A DNA stretch of 64,000 nt from assembly GCF_001426265.1 (NCBI RefSeq), contig NZ_LMDG01000033.1:339336-403335 (forward strand), read 5' to 3'. The notes under the pieces are model-generated. The model was not told where the DNA came from and searched no databases. It saw only the letters and a list, made by a program, of their open reading frames with translations. The stretch comes from Rhizobium sp. Root1220 (GTDB taxonomy: Bacteria; Pseudomonadota; Alphaproteobacteria; Rhizobiales; Rhizobiaceae). Positions 28,061 to 37,890 of this stretch are shown in pieces (within the stretch, counting starts at the first letter, position 1; every line of letters starts with the position of its first letter). Made by a program: the position numbers and the translations under genes.

Positions 28061-29536
28061 ATGAGCAGCCAAATCATCCCCGTCGAACCCTTTGACTATG
28101 TCGTCTTCGGCGGCAGTGGCGACCTTGCGGAACGCAAGCTGCTGCCGGCGCTTTACCATCGCCAGATCGAGGGCCAGTTCACCGAACCGACCCGCGTCAT
28201 CGGCGCCTCCAGAAGCGCGCTCACGCATGAAGAATATCGCAAGTTCGCGCAGGATGCCCTGAAGGAGCATCTCAAGAAGGGTGAATACGACGAAGCGGAA
28301 GTGGCAAAATTCTGCGAACGCCTGTTCTACGTGCCAGTCGACGCCCGCTCGGATGCCGGCTGGGACCAGCTGAAGAAAATCCTCGACGAAGGCAAGGATC
28401 GCGTTCGCGCCTTCTACCTCGCCGTCGCGCCCGGTATCTTCGGCGACATCTCGCAGAAGATCCATGAACACAAGCTGATCACCAAGACGACCCGTATCGT
28501 CGTCGAGAAGCCGATCGGCCGCGACCTTGCCTCGGCGCTGTCGCTGAATGACACGATTGGCAAAGTCTTCAAGGAAGAGCAGATCTTCCGCATCGACCAC
28601 TATCTCGGCAAGGAGACGGTGCAGAACCTGATGGCTCTGCGTTTTGCCAACGCGCTCTATGAGCCGCTGTGGAACGCCGACCATATCGATCACATCCAGA
28701 TCACCGTTGCGGAATCGGTCGGGCTGGAAGGACGTGCCGGGTACTATGACACGGCAGGCGCACTGCGCGACATGGTCCAGAACCATATTCTCCAGCTTCT
28801 CTGCCTTGTGGCGATGGAAGTGCCGTCCTCGATGGATTCGGAAGCGGTCCGCGACGAAAAGCTCAAGGTGCTGCGTGCACTGAAGCCCATCAACGCGTCA
28901 AACGTTGAGCTGGCCACCGTACGCGGCCAGTACCGCGCCGGTGCCTCTGCCACAGGCCCGGTCAAGGGCTACCTTGAAGAACTCGAAGGCGGCGTTTCCA
29001 ACACCGAGACCTTCGTTGCGATCAAGGCCGAAATCGGCAACTGGCGCTGGGCGGGTGTTCCCTTCTACATTCGCACCGGCAAGCGTCTTGCCGGTCGCAT
29101 GTCGGAGATCGTTATCACCTTCAAGCCGATCCCGCACTCGGTCTTCGACCAGTCGGCCGGGCGGATCAACCAGAACCAGCTCATCATTCGCTTGCAGCCT
29201 GACGAAGGCGTCAAACAGTCGCTAATGATCAAGGATCCGGGTCCGGGCGGCATGCGCTTGCGCAACGTTTCACTCGACATGAGCTTTGCCGAATCCTTCT
29301 CGGCCCGCAATCCGGATGCCTACGAGCGCCTGCTGATGGACGTCATCCGCTCCAACCAGACCCTGTTCATGCGCCGCGACGAAGTCGAGGCGGCGTGGCA
29401 GTGGGTCGATCCCATCCTCAAGGGCTGGGAAGCGACCGGCCAGAAGGTTCAAGGCTACACCGCCGGTACGTGGGGTCCGAGCCAATCGATCGCGCTCATC
29501 GAGCGTGACGGCCGCACCTGGCACGACAACCTGTAG
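28061..29536 (+). CDS. zwf: Glucose-6-phosphate 1-dehydrogenase
   Basis: The 491-residue enzyme oxidises glucose 6-phosphate to 6-phosphogluconolactone with NADP. The Rossmann motif appears as GGSGDLAERKLLPALY, the catalytic motif RIDHYLGKETVQN is intact, and VEKPIGRDLASA lines the coenzyme pocket. Length is standard. ATG 28061 starts the conserved domain and follows GAGAGA. It is first in a zwf-pgl-edd operon, with ten bases before pgl, which channels glucose into the Entner-Doudoroff pathway. Confidence 0.97.
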   Translation: MSSQIIPVEPFDYVVFGGSGDLAERKLLPALYHRQIEGQFTEPTRVIGASRSALTHEEYRKFAQDALKEHLKKGEYDEAEVAKFCERLFYVPVDARSDAGWDQLKKILDEGKDRVRAFYLAVAPGIFGDISQKIHEHKLITKTTRIVVEKPIGRDLASALSLNDTIGKVFKEEQIFRIDHYLGKETVQNLMALRFANALYEPLWNADHIDHIQITVAESVGLEGRAGYYDTAGALRDMVQNHILQLLCLVAMEVPSSMDSEAVRDEKLKVLRALKPINASNVELATVRGQYRAGASATGPVKGYLEELEGGVSNTETFVAIKAEIGNWRWAGVPFYIRTGKRLAGRMSEIVITFKPIPHSVFDQSAGRINQNQLIIRLQPDEGVKQSLMIKDPGPGGMRLRNVSLDMSFAESFSARNPDAYERLLMDVIRSNQTLFMRRDEVEAAWQWVDPILKGWEATGQKVQGYTAGTWGPSQSIALIERDGRTWHDNL

Positions 29537-29546
29537 GATCGAAGCG

Positions 29547-30245
29547 ATGGCAGCGACCATGCATGCATTTGCCGACGCCGCGGAACTGGCTCGCAACCTT
29601 GCGGACAAGGTCGCGGCCTCCCTTTCGGCGGCTGTCGCAACGCGCGGAGCGGCTGCTATCGCCGTTTCTGGCGGATCGACTCCGAAGCTGTTCTTTCAGG
29701 AACTCTCAACGCGCGACATCGATTGGGGCAAGGTGACGATTACGCTCGTGGACGAGCGTTTCGTGCCCGCCGACAATGATCGCTCCAACCATTTGCTGGT
29801 CGCGACTAACCTGCTTCGGAACAAGGCGGCGGCGGCACGGTTCCAGCCGCTCTACCAGGCCGTGCCTTCCGTCGAGGAAGCCGCGGAAATCGCCACCGCG
29901 GCGACAAGGGCGATCGCGGACCCGTTCGACATCGTCATCCTGGGGATGGGCGGCGACGGCCACACCGCGTCGTTCTTCCCCGGCGGAAACAACCTTCAGA
30001 TCGCGCTCGATCCGAATACGCCGCGTGGTATCATCACAATGGAAGCCGACGGTGCAGGCGAACCTCGCCTGACGTTCACTTTCAGCAGCCTTCAGGACGC
30101 CAGGCTGCTGGTGCTCCACATCGAGGGCGACGGCAAGAAAGACGTGCTGGCGAAAGCCGAACGCGCCGGCGACGAGGCAGAGATGCCGATCCGCGCCGTT
30201 CTACGCCGGGCCGCTTCGCCGGTAGACATCTACTGGGCTCCTTGA
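29547..30245 (+). CDS. pgl: 6-phosphogluconolactonase
   Basis: The 232-residue DevB/NagB-type hydrolase opens the lactone to 6-phosphogluconate. Motifs include AIAVSGGSTPKLFF, VTITLVDERFVPADNDRSN and LGMGGDGHTASFFPG. AGGA eight bases before ATG 29547 supports the start; it overlaps the end region of zwf by context and sits between zwf and edd. Confidence 0.95.
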   Translation: MAATMHAFADAAELARNLADKVAASLSAAVATRGAAAIAVSGGSTPKLFFQELSTRDIDWGKVTITLVDERFVPADNDRSNHLLVATNLLRNKAAAARFQPLYQAVPSVEEAAEIATAATRAIADPFDIVILGMGGDGHTASFFPGGNNLQIALDPNTPRGIITMEADGAGEPRLTFTFSSLQDARLLVLHIEGDGKKDVLAKAERAGDEAEMPIRAVLRRAASPVDIYWAP

Positions 30246-30306
30246 GCGCCATAGCGCAGGGCCGACGAACAGACAATTGAAGACCAATACAAAGGCAGGA
30301 TCTCCC

Positions 30307-32127
30307 ATGTCCGCTCACTCACGCATTGCTGCGATTACCTCCCGCATCGTCGAACGCTCGAAGCCGACGCGCGGGCTCTATCTGGAGCGCCTGCGAAATG
30401 CGGCTTCCAAGAGTGTGGCCCGCTCGACGCTCGGCTGCGCCAATCTCGCCCACGGCTTCGCAGTCTGTTCCCCCGCCGAGAAGGATGCCCTTGCGGGCGA
30501 CCGCGTACCCAATCTCGGCATCATCACCTCCTATAACGACATGCTGTCGGCGCATCAGCCGTTCGAGACCTATCCGGCGATCCTGCGTGAAGCGGCGGCC
30601 GAGGCCGGCGGTATTGCGCAGGTGGCAGGTGCGGTTCCAGCCATGTGCGACGGGGTAACCCAAGGCCAGCCGGGGATGGAGCTCTCGCTCTTCTCGCGTG
30701 ACCTGATCGCCATGGCTGCTGGCGTCGGACTGTCCCACAACATGTTCGACGCGGCGCTCTATCTCGGCGTCTGCGACAAGATCGTGCCGGGACTGGTTAT
30801 CGCAGCTCTTTCCTTCGGCCATCTACCCGCGATCTTCGTGCCGGCCGGCCCGATGACGACGGGGTTGCCGAACGACGAGAAGTCGCGCGTCCGCCAGCTT
30901 TATGCAGAAGGCAAGGTCGGACGTGCCGAGTTGTTGGAAGCGGAATCCAAGTCCTACCACGGGCCAGGCACCTGCACCTTCTACGGCACCGCGAACTCGA
31001 ACCAGATGCTGATGGAAATCATGGGCTTCCACATGCCCGGTTCCTCCTTCGTCAACCCGGGCACGCCGCTACGCGAAGCCTTCACCCGCGAAGCTGCCAA
31101 GCGCGCACTGGCGATAACGGCACAAGGCAACGAATACACGCCCGCCGGCGAAATGATCGACGAGCGATCGATCGTCAATGGCGTCGTCGGGCTGCACGCC
31201 ACAGGCGGCTCCACCAACCATACGCTCCACCTGGTCGCCATGGCACGCGCCGCCGGCATCCAGCTGACATGGCAGGATATCGCCGAGCTCTCCGAAGTCG
31301 TGCCGCTGCTCGCGCGGGTCTACCCGAACGGCCTTGCGGACGTGAACCACTTCCATGCGGCCGGCGGCATGGGTTTCCTCATCAAGGAACTGCTGAAGCA
31401 CGGCCTGGTGCACGAGGATGTGCGCACGGTGTTCGGCCATGGCCTTCAGGCCTACACGATCGACCCGCGCCTTGGCGAAGGCGGCACGATCGTTCGGGAG
31501 CCCGCTCCGCAGAAGAGTGTCGACCCTAAGGTGCTTGCGAGCATCGAGACGCCCTTCCAGGCGAACGGTGGCCTGAAAATGCTGCGCGGCAATCTCGGAA
31601 AAGCAGTGATCAAGATTTCGGCCGTGAAGCCGGATCGCCATGTCATCGAAGCCCCGGCAATCGTCTTCCACAGCCAGCAGGAGCTGCAGGACGCCTTCAA
31701 GGACGGCAAATTGAACCGGGACTTCGTGGCAGTCGTCCGCTTCCAGGGACCCAAGGCGAACGGCATGCCCGAACTGCACAAGCTCACACCGCCGCTCGGG
31801 GTGTTGCAGGACCGCGGCTTCCGCGTCGCCTTGCTGACCGACGGCCGCATGTCCGGCGCATCGGGCAAGGTTCCCGCCGCAATCCATGTGACGCCGGAAG
31901 CCGTTGACGGCGGGCCGATCGCGCGCATCAGGGACGGCGACATCATCCGCCTCGATGCGATCGCCGGCACACTGGAAGTCCTGGTCGACGCTGCCGACAT
32001 GGCCGAACGCGAGCCGGTGGTCGCCGATCTCTCGGAGAACGAGTTCGGCATCGGTCGCGAGCTGTTCGCGCCGTTCCGCCGGGCAGTCGGACCATCCGAC
32101 CGAGGCGCGAGCGTGCTTTTCCACTAG
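30307..32127 (+). CDS. edd: 6-phosphogluconate dehydratase
   Basis: The 606-residue iron-sulfur dehydratase converts 6-phosphogluconate to KDPG in the Entner-Doudoroff pathway. It belongs to the IlvD/Edd family; cluster-ligand cysteines are visible in VPAMCDGVTQG and GVCDKIVPG, and GPMTTG, GTPLREAFTREAAKR and TDGRMSGASGKVPAAIHV are characteristic. AGGATCTCCC precedes ATG 30307. The aldolase eda is not in this window. Confidence 0.96.
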   Translation: MSAHSRIAAITSRIVERSKPTRGLYLERLRNAASKSVARSTLGCANLAHGFAVCSPAEKDALAGDRVPNLGIITSYNDMLSAHQPFETYPAILREAAAEAGGIAQVAGAVPAMCDGVTQGQPGMELSLFSRDLIAMAAGVGLSHNMFDAALYLGVCDKIVPGLVIAALSFGHLPAIFVPAGPMTTGLPNDEKSRVRQLYAEGKVGRAELLEAESKSYHGPGTCTFYGTANSNQMLMEIMGFHMPGSSFVNPGTPLREAFTREAAKRALAITAQGNEYTPAGEMIDERSIVNGVVGLHATGGSTNHTLHLVAMARAAGIQLTWQDIAELSEVVPLLARVYPNGLADVNHFHAAGGMGFLIKELLKHGLVHEDVRTVFGHGLQAYTIDPRLGEGGTIVREPAPQKSVDPKVLASIETPFQANGGLKMLRGNLGKAVIKISAVKPDRHVIEAPAIVFHSQQELQDAFKDGKLNRDFVAVVRFQGPKANGMPELHKLTPPLGVLQDRGFRVALLTDGRMSGASGKVPAAIHVTPEAVDGGPIARIRDGDIIRLDAIAGTLEVLVDAADMAEREPVVADLSENEFGIGRELFAPFRRAVGPSDRGASVLFH

Positions 32128-32178
32128 GTTAGGCGATCTCGGGCCTGACGACCACGAATTGACGCCAGAATTACAAAA

Positions 32179-32200
32179 ACCCGCGAGCTTGCTCGCGGGT
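32179..32200 (-). terminator. Terminator between edd and the converging small gene
   Basis: ACCCGCGAG-CTTG-CTCGCGGGT is a near-perfect stem with a four-base loop. On the minus strand it is followed by TTTTTG, so it fits the leftward small gene best but may stop edd as well. Confidence 0.75.
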
Positions 32201-32225
32201 TCTGTCGTCTTGATGCCTGCTGAAA

Positions 32226-32636
32226 TCAGCCGCGAACGTTGAGAACGCGGTCGCGGTGCGCAGGGTGGGTGCTGTAGACAAAAATCTTGTCGAGCTCCTT
32301 GTCCGCCAACAAGCGCAGGAAGCGGACTTCTATCGTATTGTTCACGTTCACCCGCATCAGCATACAGCCGACCTTGGTGATGCGCGCATCGGGGATGTCC
32401 AGGTAGAACTGCTTCGGCAGGCTGAATTGGGTCAGTATCGCCAGCACAGCCGTGCTCTTGGAGATGCGGATGATATCGCAGCGCCGGGCAGCCATGTTAA
32501 GGACGCCCTTCTCCGTATACTCGATGCGCGCGGCGTTCATCGTTTCCTCCATTTTGAACCGCGTCTCGCGGTCATACATGAAGGATTCTTCGGTGTTCAG
32601 GAAATGTCCCAAAGGCAATTGGCTGGATGCAGGCAC
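32226..32636 (-). CDS. Hypothetical protein, possible degenerate PilZ-like domain
   Basis: The protein of up to 136 residues has a basic core (MAARRCDIIRISKSTAVLAI) followed by strands FYLDIPDARITKVGCMLMRVN and TIEVRFLRL. The double arginine then serine-containing strand and the later R-F-L-R strand recall the short PilZ-like proteins common in rhizobia, but the key RxxxR and D/NxSxxG motifs are not clear. GTG 32636 has AGGGGA upstream; ATG 32579 is an alternative. It lies between edd and aglK. Confidence 0.7.
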   Translation of the reverse strand: MPASSQLPLGHFLNTEESFMYDRETRFKMEETMNAARIEYTEKGVLNMAARRCDIIRISKSTAVLAILTQFSLPKQFYLDIPDARITKVGCMLMRVNVNNTIEVRFLRLLADKELDKIFVYSTHPAHRDRVLNVRG

Positions 32637-32708
32637 GACCGTGATCCCCTAGATATGCTGTAGGGATATTACCAATCGAACCTTTAACAGAAGGTGAGAG
32701 TCGTCTTG

Positions 32709-32736
32709 CCTTGGGCCGCTTTTGTACGGCCCAAGG
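32709..32736 (-). terminator. Strong stem-loop after aglK
   Basis: CCTTGGGCCG and CGGCCCAAGG form a ten-pair stem with an eight-base loop, 13 bases past the aglK stop. There is no T tract, so it may act in mRNA 3' protection or weak termination. Confidence 0.5.
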
Positions 32737-32748
32737 TGGATGGAGTTG

Positions 32749-33840
32749 CTACTTCCGGTAGGTCCTGCCCGTTGCATCGAACAAATGCAGCTTCGAGCGG
32801 TCAGCCGAAAAGTGCATCTTCTGGCCCTTCTTGATGTCGAAGGTGCCCGGCAGCTTGACGATGATCGGTTCTCCCTGAACCAGACCTTCGATGTAGAGCA
32901 ACGTCACCTCGCCCAGCGCCTCGACGATCGAGACCTCGCCTTCGAAGAGATAGTCCTCGGTGCTGCCCGCAATACGCAGGTCTTCGGGGCGAACGCCGAA
33001 GCTGGCGGTCTTGCCCTTTTCAGAGGTTGGTGTCGGAATATCGAGTGTCACCGACTTGCCGCCGGTCAACGTCACCGTGGTCGCGCTGCCCGCGTCCGTG
33101 ATGGTCGCAGGAATGACGTTCATGGCGGGCGACCCGATGAACTTCGCCACGAAAAGATTGGCCGGGCGCTCATAGAGTTCGAGCGGCGCACCCACCTGCT
33201 CGATGTTGCCCGCCGATAGAACCACGATGCGGTCCGCCAGCGTCATCGCCTCGACCTGGTCATGGGTGACGTAGATCATCGTCGTGTCGGCCATCTGTTC
33301 GTTCAGGCGGGCGATCTCGATGCGGGTCGCGACACGAAGCGCTGCATCGAGGTTCGACAACGGCTCGTCGAAGAGGAAGACCTTCGGGTTGCGGCAGATC
33401 GCGCGACCGATCGCAACGCGCTGGCGCTGCCCGCCGGAGAGTGCCTTCGGCAGGCGATCGAGGTATTTGGTGAGCTGCAAGCTCTCGGCCGCCGCACGGA
33501 CGCGCCGATCGATTTCCTGCTTCTTCTCTCCAGCGATCTTCATGCCGAAGGCCATGTTGTCGTAGACCGTCATATGCGGATAGAGCGCATATGACTGGAA
33601 TACCATGGCGATGCCGCGCTTCGACGGCGGCACATCGTTGACGAGCTGGCCATCGATATACATGTCGCCGCCGGTGATGTTCTCGAGGCCCGCGATCATG
33701 CGGAGGAGCGTGGACTTGCCGCAGCCGGAAGGACCAACGAAGACGACGAACTCGCCTTCCTTGATTTCCAGATCGATCCCGTGGAGGACGTCCACGGCAC
33801 CATAGGATTTGCGAATGTCCTTGAGCGTCAATCCAGTCAT
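32749..33840 (-). CDS. aglK: Alpha-glucoside ABC transporter ATP-binding protein
   Basis: The 363-residue MalK/UgpC-type ATPase has Walker A GPSGCGKST, signature LSGGQRQRVAIGRAICRNP, Walker B VFLFDEPLSNLDAAL and switch motif YVTHDQVEAMTLAD, followed by an OB-fold regulatory domain. It is the last gene of the aglEFGAK operon and energises uptake of sucrose, maltose, trehalose and similar alpha-glucosides. Confidence 0.92.
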   Translation of the reverse strand: MTGLTLKDIRKSYGAVDVLHGIDLEIKEGEFVVFVGPSGCGKSTLLRMIAGLENITGGDMYIDGQLVNDVPPSKRGIAMVFQSYALYPHMTVYDNMAFGMKIAGEKKQEIDRRVRAAAESLQLTKYLDRLPKALSGGQRQRVAIGRAICRNPKVFLFDEPLSNLDAALRVATRIEIARLNEQMADTTMIYVTHDQVEAMTLADRIVVLSAGNIEQVGAPLELYERPANLFVAKFIGSPAMNVIPATITDAGSATTVTLTGGKSVTLDIPTPTSEKGKTASFGVRPEDLRIAGSTEDYLFEGEVSIVEALGEVTLLYIEGLVQGEPIIVKLPGTFDIKKGQKMHFSADRSKLHLFDATGRTYRK

Positions 33841-33862
33841 CTAGTTCCTCCTCCAGAATCCT

Positions 33863-35515
33863 TTAGGCAAGACGAGCGAAGTACGCCCCCCACGCCGGAA
33901 TGTCTATTTTGTCACCGTAGTTATTGCTGACGAAGCCGTGACCCGTCAACGCTTGCCAATTGCCGGCCGGCAAAACGACAACGCTCTCTGTCGCACTCAT
34001 GTTGAAAACGCAGAGAACCGTCTCGTTGCCGTACTCGCGAATGAAAATCACCGCGTCGTCCTGCGGTTCCATGAAGTCGATGTCGCCCTTGGCGAAGGCC
34101 GGATGCTGCTTACGGAAGGCGAGAAAGCGACGGTAGTGCTCCAGAACCGAATTCTCGTCGCCCTGCTGCACGCTGACAGCCCGCAGGATGTGCTCGACGG
34201 GGACCGGGAGCCACGGTTTGACGGTCGAGAAGCCACCCTGGGCAACCTGGCTGTCCCAGACCATCGGCGTCCGGCAGCCGTCGCGGCCCTTGAATTCGGG
34301 CCAGAACTGGATGCCGTAGGGATCCTGCAGGTCCTGGTAGGCGAGATCGGCTTCAGTGAGGCCGAGTTCCTCGCCCTGATAGAGGCAGACGGAACCGCGC
34401 AGCGTCATCAGCAACGCCGAGTATTGCTTTGCGAAGGCATCTCGATCGGCGACCAGCGAACCCCAGCGGCTGACATGGCGCATGACGTCATGGTTGGAAA
34501 AGGCCCAGCAGGCCCAGCCATCGGGTGCCGCGGCGGCGAAGTCTTCCATGACCTCCTCGACGCGCTCCGGCGACAGCGGGTCCGGTGCCAGGAACTCGAA
34601 GGCATAGCACATATGCATCTTGTCGTTGCCTGAGGTATATTCCCCGACGATCTCGAGGCCACGCTGGCTGTCGCCGACCTCGCCCACAGCGGCAATCGCC
34701 GGGAACTCTTCAAGCACCGCGCGGAAGCGCTTGAGGAACTCCAGGTTCTCCGGGCGGTTCTTGTCGTAGATGTGTTCCTGGAAATTGTAGGGGTTCACCG
34801 CCGGCGCCGTCGACGCATTGCGCCGCTCCGGAGCGAGAGCCGGATTGTCGCGGAGTTCCCTGTCGTGGAAATAGAAGTTGATGGTATCGAGACGGAAGCC
34901 ATCGACACCCCGCTTCAGCCAGAAACGGACGACATCCAGGAGGCGGTCCTGGACCGCCGGATTGTGCAGATTCATATCCGGCTGCGAGGTCAGGAAATTG
35001 TGCATGTAGTATTGCATGCGTGTCGGATCCCACGCCCATGCGGAACCGCCGAAGATCGACAGCCAGTTGTTCGGTGGCGTGCCGTCCGGCTTCGCATCGG
35101 CCCAGACATACCAATCCGCCTTCGCGTTGGTCTTGCTGGCCCGACTTTCGACGAACCACGGGTGCTGATCCGAGCTATGGGAGATGACGAGGTCGATCAT
35201 CACACGGATGCCGAGGCGATGAGCCTCGGCTATCAGCGTGTCGAAATCCACCAGCGTGCCGAAAATGGCGTCGACGTTCTCGTAGTCCGAGACGTCGTAG
35301 CCAAAGTCGCGCATTGGCGAGGTGAAGAAGGGTGAAATCCAGATCGCGTCCGCGCCAAGGCTTGCGACATGCGGCAGGCGGGCGGTGATGCCCTTCAGGT
35401 CGCCGACGCCGTCGCCGTTCGAATCCTGGAACGAGCGCGGATAGATCTGATAGATCACCGCGCCGCGCCACCAGTCTTTGTCAGCCGTCAAAATGGATTG
35501 GGATGCCATGCTCAT
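33863..35515 (-). CDS. aglA: Alpha-glucosidase, glycoside hydrolase family 13
   Basis: The 550-residue cytoplasmic enzyme hydrolyses the imported alpha-glucosides. GH13 signatures are all present: WWRGAVIYQIYPRSF, the nucleophile aspartate in GFRLDTINFY, the acid/base glutamate in AAVGEVGDS and the transition-state aspartate in FSNHDVMRH. There is no signal peptide. AGGA six bases before ATG 35515 supports the start. Position between permease and ATPase genes matches the agl operon of Sinorhizobium. Confidence 0.95.
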   Translation of the reverse strand: MSMASQSILTADKDWWRGAVIYQIYPRSFQDSNGDGVGDLKGITARLPHVASLGADAIWISPFFTSPMRDFGYDVSDYENVDAIFGTLVDFDTLIAEAHRLGIRVMIDLVISHSSDQHPWFVESRASKTNAKADWYVWADAKPDGTPPNNWLSIFGGSAWAWDPTRMQYYMHNFLTSQPDMNLHNPAVQDRLLDVVRFWLKRGVDGFRLDTINFYFHDRELRDNPALAPERRNASTAPAVNPYNFQEHIYDKNRPENLEFLKRFRAVLEEFPAIAAVGEVGDSQRGLEIVGEYTSGNDKMHMCYAFEFLAPDPLSPERVEEVMEDFAAAAPDGWACWAFSNHDVMRHVSRWGSLVADRDAFAKQYSALLMTLRGSVCLYQGEELGLTEADLAYQDLQDPYGIQFWPEFKGRDGCRTPMVWDSQVAQGGFSTVKPWLPVPVEHILRAVSVQQGDENSVLEHYRRFLAFRKQHPAFAKGDIDFMEPQDDAVIFIREYGNETVLCVFNMSATESVVVLPAGNWQALTGHGFVSNNYGDKIDIPAWGAYFARLA

Positions 35516-35548
35516 GTCTGGTCCTGTTGGATTTCGTCTTGGGATTAG

Positions 35549-36712
35549 CTAGCCACCCTTGACCGATCCCGAAAGCAGACCACGCACAAGGTAACGCTGC
35601 AGAGTGAAGAAAACGAGCAACGGTACGATGATGGTAATGAATGCCGAGGCCGTCAGGATTTCCCAGTTGCCACCGCGAGAGCCTAGCAGCGCGTTCAATG
35701 CGCCGGTCAGCACGAGGTGATCCCTGTCGGTGCCGAGGAAGACCATGGCGACAAGCAGGTCATTCCATACCCACAGGAACTGGAAGATCGCGAAGGACGC
35801 GAGTGCAGGGAAGGACAAAGGCAAAACGATACGGGTAAAGATTTCGAACTCGCTGGCGCCATCGACACGTGCGGATTCGATGATCTCCCGCGGAAGCCCC
35901 GCGATGTAGGAGCGGAGCAGATAAATAGCGAGCGGCATGCCGAAAGCGGTGTGCGCCAGCCAGATACCGGGATAGGTCTTCGACGGCGCATCCAGCAGCG
36001 AGCCGACCTGGTTGTACAGACGCAGCAGCGGGATAAGCGACATCTGCAACGGCACGACAATGAGGCCGACGACAAGCGCTATGAGCAGCGCACGCCCGGG
36101 GAATTCCATCCAGCTTAGCGCATAGGCGGCGAAGGCGGCGATCAGGATGGGTATGATCGTCGCCGGGATCGTCACCGTCAGTGAGTTGATGAAGGACTGG
36201 CCGATGCCTTCGCTGGTGAGCACCGCCCGGTAATTGTCCAGGGTGAATTCCGGCGGGGTGGCTACGGAAATGTAGACACGCCGACCGCCGTCATCGGGTC
36301 CGAATGTCGCGTTCTTCATGTAGCGATAGCTGCCGTCCTCGTTGACGACCAAAGAGACGCCATCGCCGAGATCGGCAGTCTGGCCCGCCTCATAAGCGGC
36401 CGGCTGCTGGACGCGTGTTCCGAATGCGCGGATCGTGCGGCCCTGCTGGCCTTCCAGAACATTGCCGGCGATGACATAGGTCGCGCCGTCCTGCGTCTGC
36501 TGATCGGGCTGACCGAGGCGAGCCGCGACGGTTCGGGACGAACCGGCAAAGGCCGTCCACCAGCCCGACACCACGATCTGATCCTTGTCGCGCAGCGCGC
36601 TGACAAAGATACCAAGCGTTGGGATCAGCCAGAGGATGACGATGACGAGAACGGCGACGTGGACGAAAAGGCGGGCCGGGCCGATTTTGAAGAAGCTTCG
36701 TGACAATGTCAT
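35549..36712 (-). CDS. aglG: Alpha-glucoside ABC transporter permease, AglG, with large periplasmic insertion
   Basis: This 387-residue MalG-type permease has the EAA-loop IIESARVDGASEFEIFTRIVLPLSFP near the C-terminus. It is about 100 residues longer than ordinary MalG proteins because of a hydrophilic segment between the first and second membrane helices (about residues 40-155), as known for AglG. Substrate is inferred from the operon. It follows aglF with a single base between them. Confidence 0.92.
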   Translation of the reverse strand: MTLSRSFFKIGPARLFVHVAVLVIVILWLIPTLGIFVSALRDKDQIVVSGWWTAFAGSSRTVAARLGQPDQQTQDGATYVIAGNVLEGQQGRTIRAFGTRVQQPAAYEAGQTADLGDGVSLVVNEDGSYRYMKNATFGPDDGGRRVYISVATPPEFTLDNYRAVLTSEGIGQSFINSLTVTIPATIIPILIAAFAAYALSWMEFPGRALLIALVVGLIVVPLQMSLIPLLRLYNQVGSLLDAPSKTYPGIWLAHTAFGMPLAIYLLRSYIAGLPREIIESARVDGASEFEIFTRIVLPLSFPALASFAIFQFLWVWNDLLVAMVFLGTDRDHLVLTGALNALLGSRGGNWEILTASAFITIIVPLLVFFTLQRYLVRGLLSGSVKGG

Positions 36713-36713
36713 C

Positions 36714-37727
36714 TCAACGGCCTCCGAGTTCGCGGTTCGCGCGGCGAACGTTCCAGACCATGATCGGCGTCACGGCCAGCATGATGATCAGTGCGATGAC
36801 CGCACTTCGGCCGGAATCGCCGCCGCCCCGGAACAGCCAGTTGAACATCAGGTTGGCGAGCACCATCGTGTTCCATTGACCGTTGGTCATGGTCAGCACG
36901 ATGTCGAAAACCTTGAGGACCAGGATGGTGATGGTGGTCCAGACGACGGCGATTGTGCCCCACACCTGCGGGACCATGATGCGCCAGAAGATCTGCCAGC
37001 CGTTGGCGCCGTCGATGACGGCCGCCTCGATGGTTTCCTCCGGAATGCCGCGGAGCGCGGCTGAGAGGATGACCATCGCGAAACCCGTCTGAATCCAGAT
37101 CAGGATCACCATCAGGAAGAAATTGTTCCAGAAGGGCACCGAGATCCAAACCTGCGGCGAGCCGCCGAACATCTGGACGATGGCGTTCAATAGTCCGATC
37201 TGCGTGTCGTTGCCGCCGCGATACTCGTAGATGAACTTCCAGATGACCGACGCACCGACGAATGAAATCGCCATCGGCATGAAGACGATGCTCTTGGCGA
37301 TGTTGCCCCACCAGATGCGGTCGGTCATTACGGCGATGACCAGTCCGAAGAAGGTGCAGGCGGCCGGTACGACGGCTAGCCAGAGAATATTGTTGAAGAT
37401 CGACTGGCGGAATTCGCGGTCGGTGATCGCCCACTTGTAATTGGTGAAGCCGACGAATTCGATGCCGGAGCGATCATAGAATGAGAGGATCAGTGTCGCG
37501 ACGACAGGGTAGACGAGGTAGACGATCAAAAGGAAAAGTGCGGGAAAGAGGAACAGCCATGGCCGGATCACCGAGCGCCGGTTCAGGTTCTGCGACGCGG
37601 TGTGGATGTCCCCATCCCTGACCGGAAGCGCCAGATCCAGAATTTTGTTCGAGAAGTAGAAGTAGGCCGAGCATGCAAACACGGCTACGACCACGACCCC
37701 CAAAGCGGAAACTATCTGCGATAGCAT
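36714..37727 (-). CDS. aglF: Alpha-glucoside ABC transporter permease, AglF
   Basis: The 337-residue MalF-type permease starts with a helix (IVSALGVVVVAVFACSAYFYF), then SVIRPWLFLFPALFLLIVYLVYP, and carries the EAA-loop EETIEAAVIDGANGWQIFWRIMVPQV. It partners AglG in the inner membrane. A 163-base gap with a stable stem-loop separates it from the binding-protein gene aglE. Confidence 0.92.
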   Translation of the reverse strand: MLSQIVSALGVVVVAVFACSAYFYFSNKILDLALPVRDGDIHTASQNLNRRSVIRPWLFLFPALFLLIVYLVYPVVATLILSFYDRSGIEFVGFTNYKWAITDREFRQSIFNNILWLAVVPAACTFFGLVIAVMTDRIWWGNIAKSIVFMPMAISFVGASVIWKFIYEYRGGNDTQIGLLNAIVQMFGGSPQVWISVPFWNNFFLMVILIWIQTGFAMVILSAALRGIPEETIEAAVIDGANGWQIFWRIMVPQVWGTIAVVWTTITILVLKVFDIVLTMTNGQWNTMVLANLMFNWLFRGGGDSGRSAVIALIIMLAVTPIMVWNVRRANRELGGR

Positions 37728-37853
37728 TCGTCCCTCCCCTGCTACCCTTGTTCATCTCGGGCTTAGCGCCGCCGATGCGCTTGTGCGGACCGCGTTCGGC
37801 GCATAAGGCGGCAAAGGCCGGAGCTCGCGAAAGCATCCGGCCAAGCATTGCAG

Positions 37854-37878
37854 CCATGCCGCCGAAACAGCGGCATGG
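37854..37878 (-). repeat. Stem-loop in the aglE-aglF intergenic region
   Basis: CCATGCCGC and GCGGCATGG form a nine-pair stem around CGAAACA. No T tract follows on either strand. Such structures after binding-protein genes often stabilise upstream mRNA and lower downstream expression. Confidence 0.5.
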
Positions 37879-37890
37879 ATTCAGGCGATA

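Noticed and set aside
31069..32124. 351-codon minus-strand frame opposite edd
   Set aside because: The edd frame is complete with all motifs; the antisense frame is a shadow.
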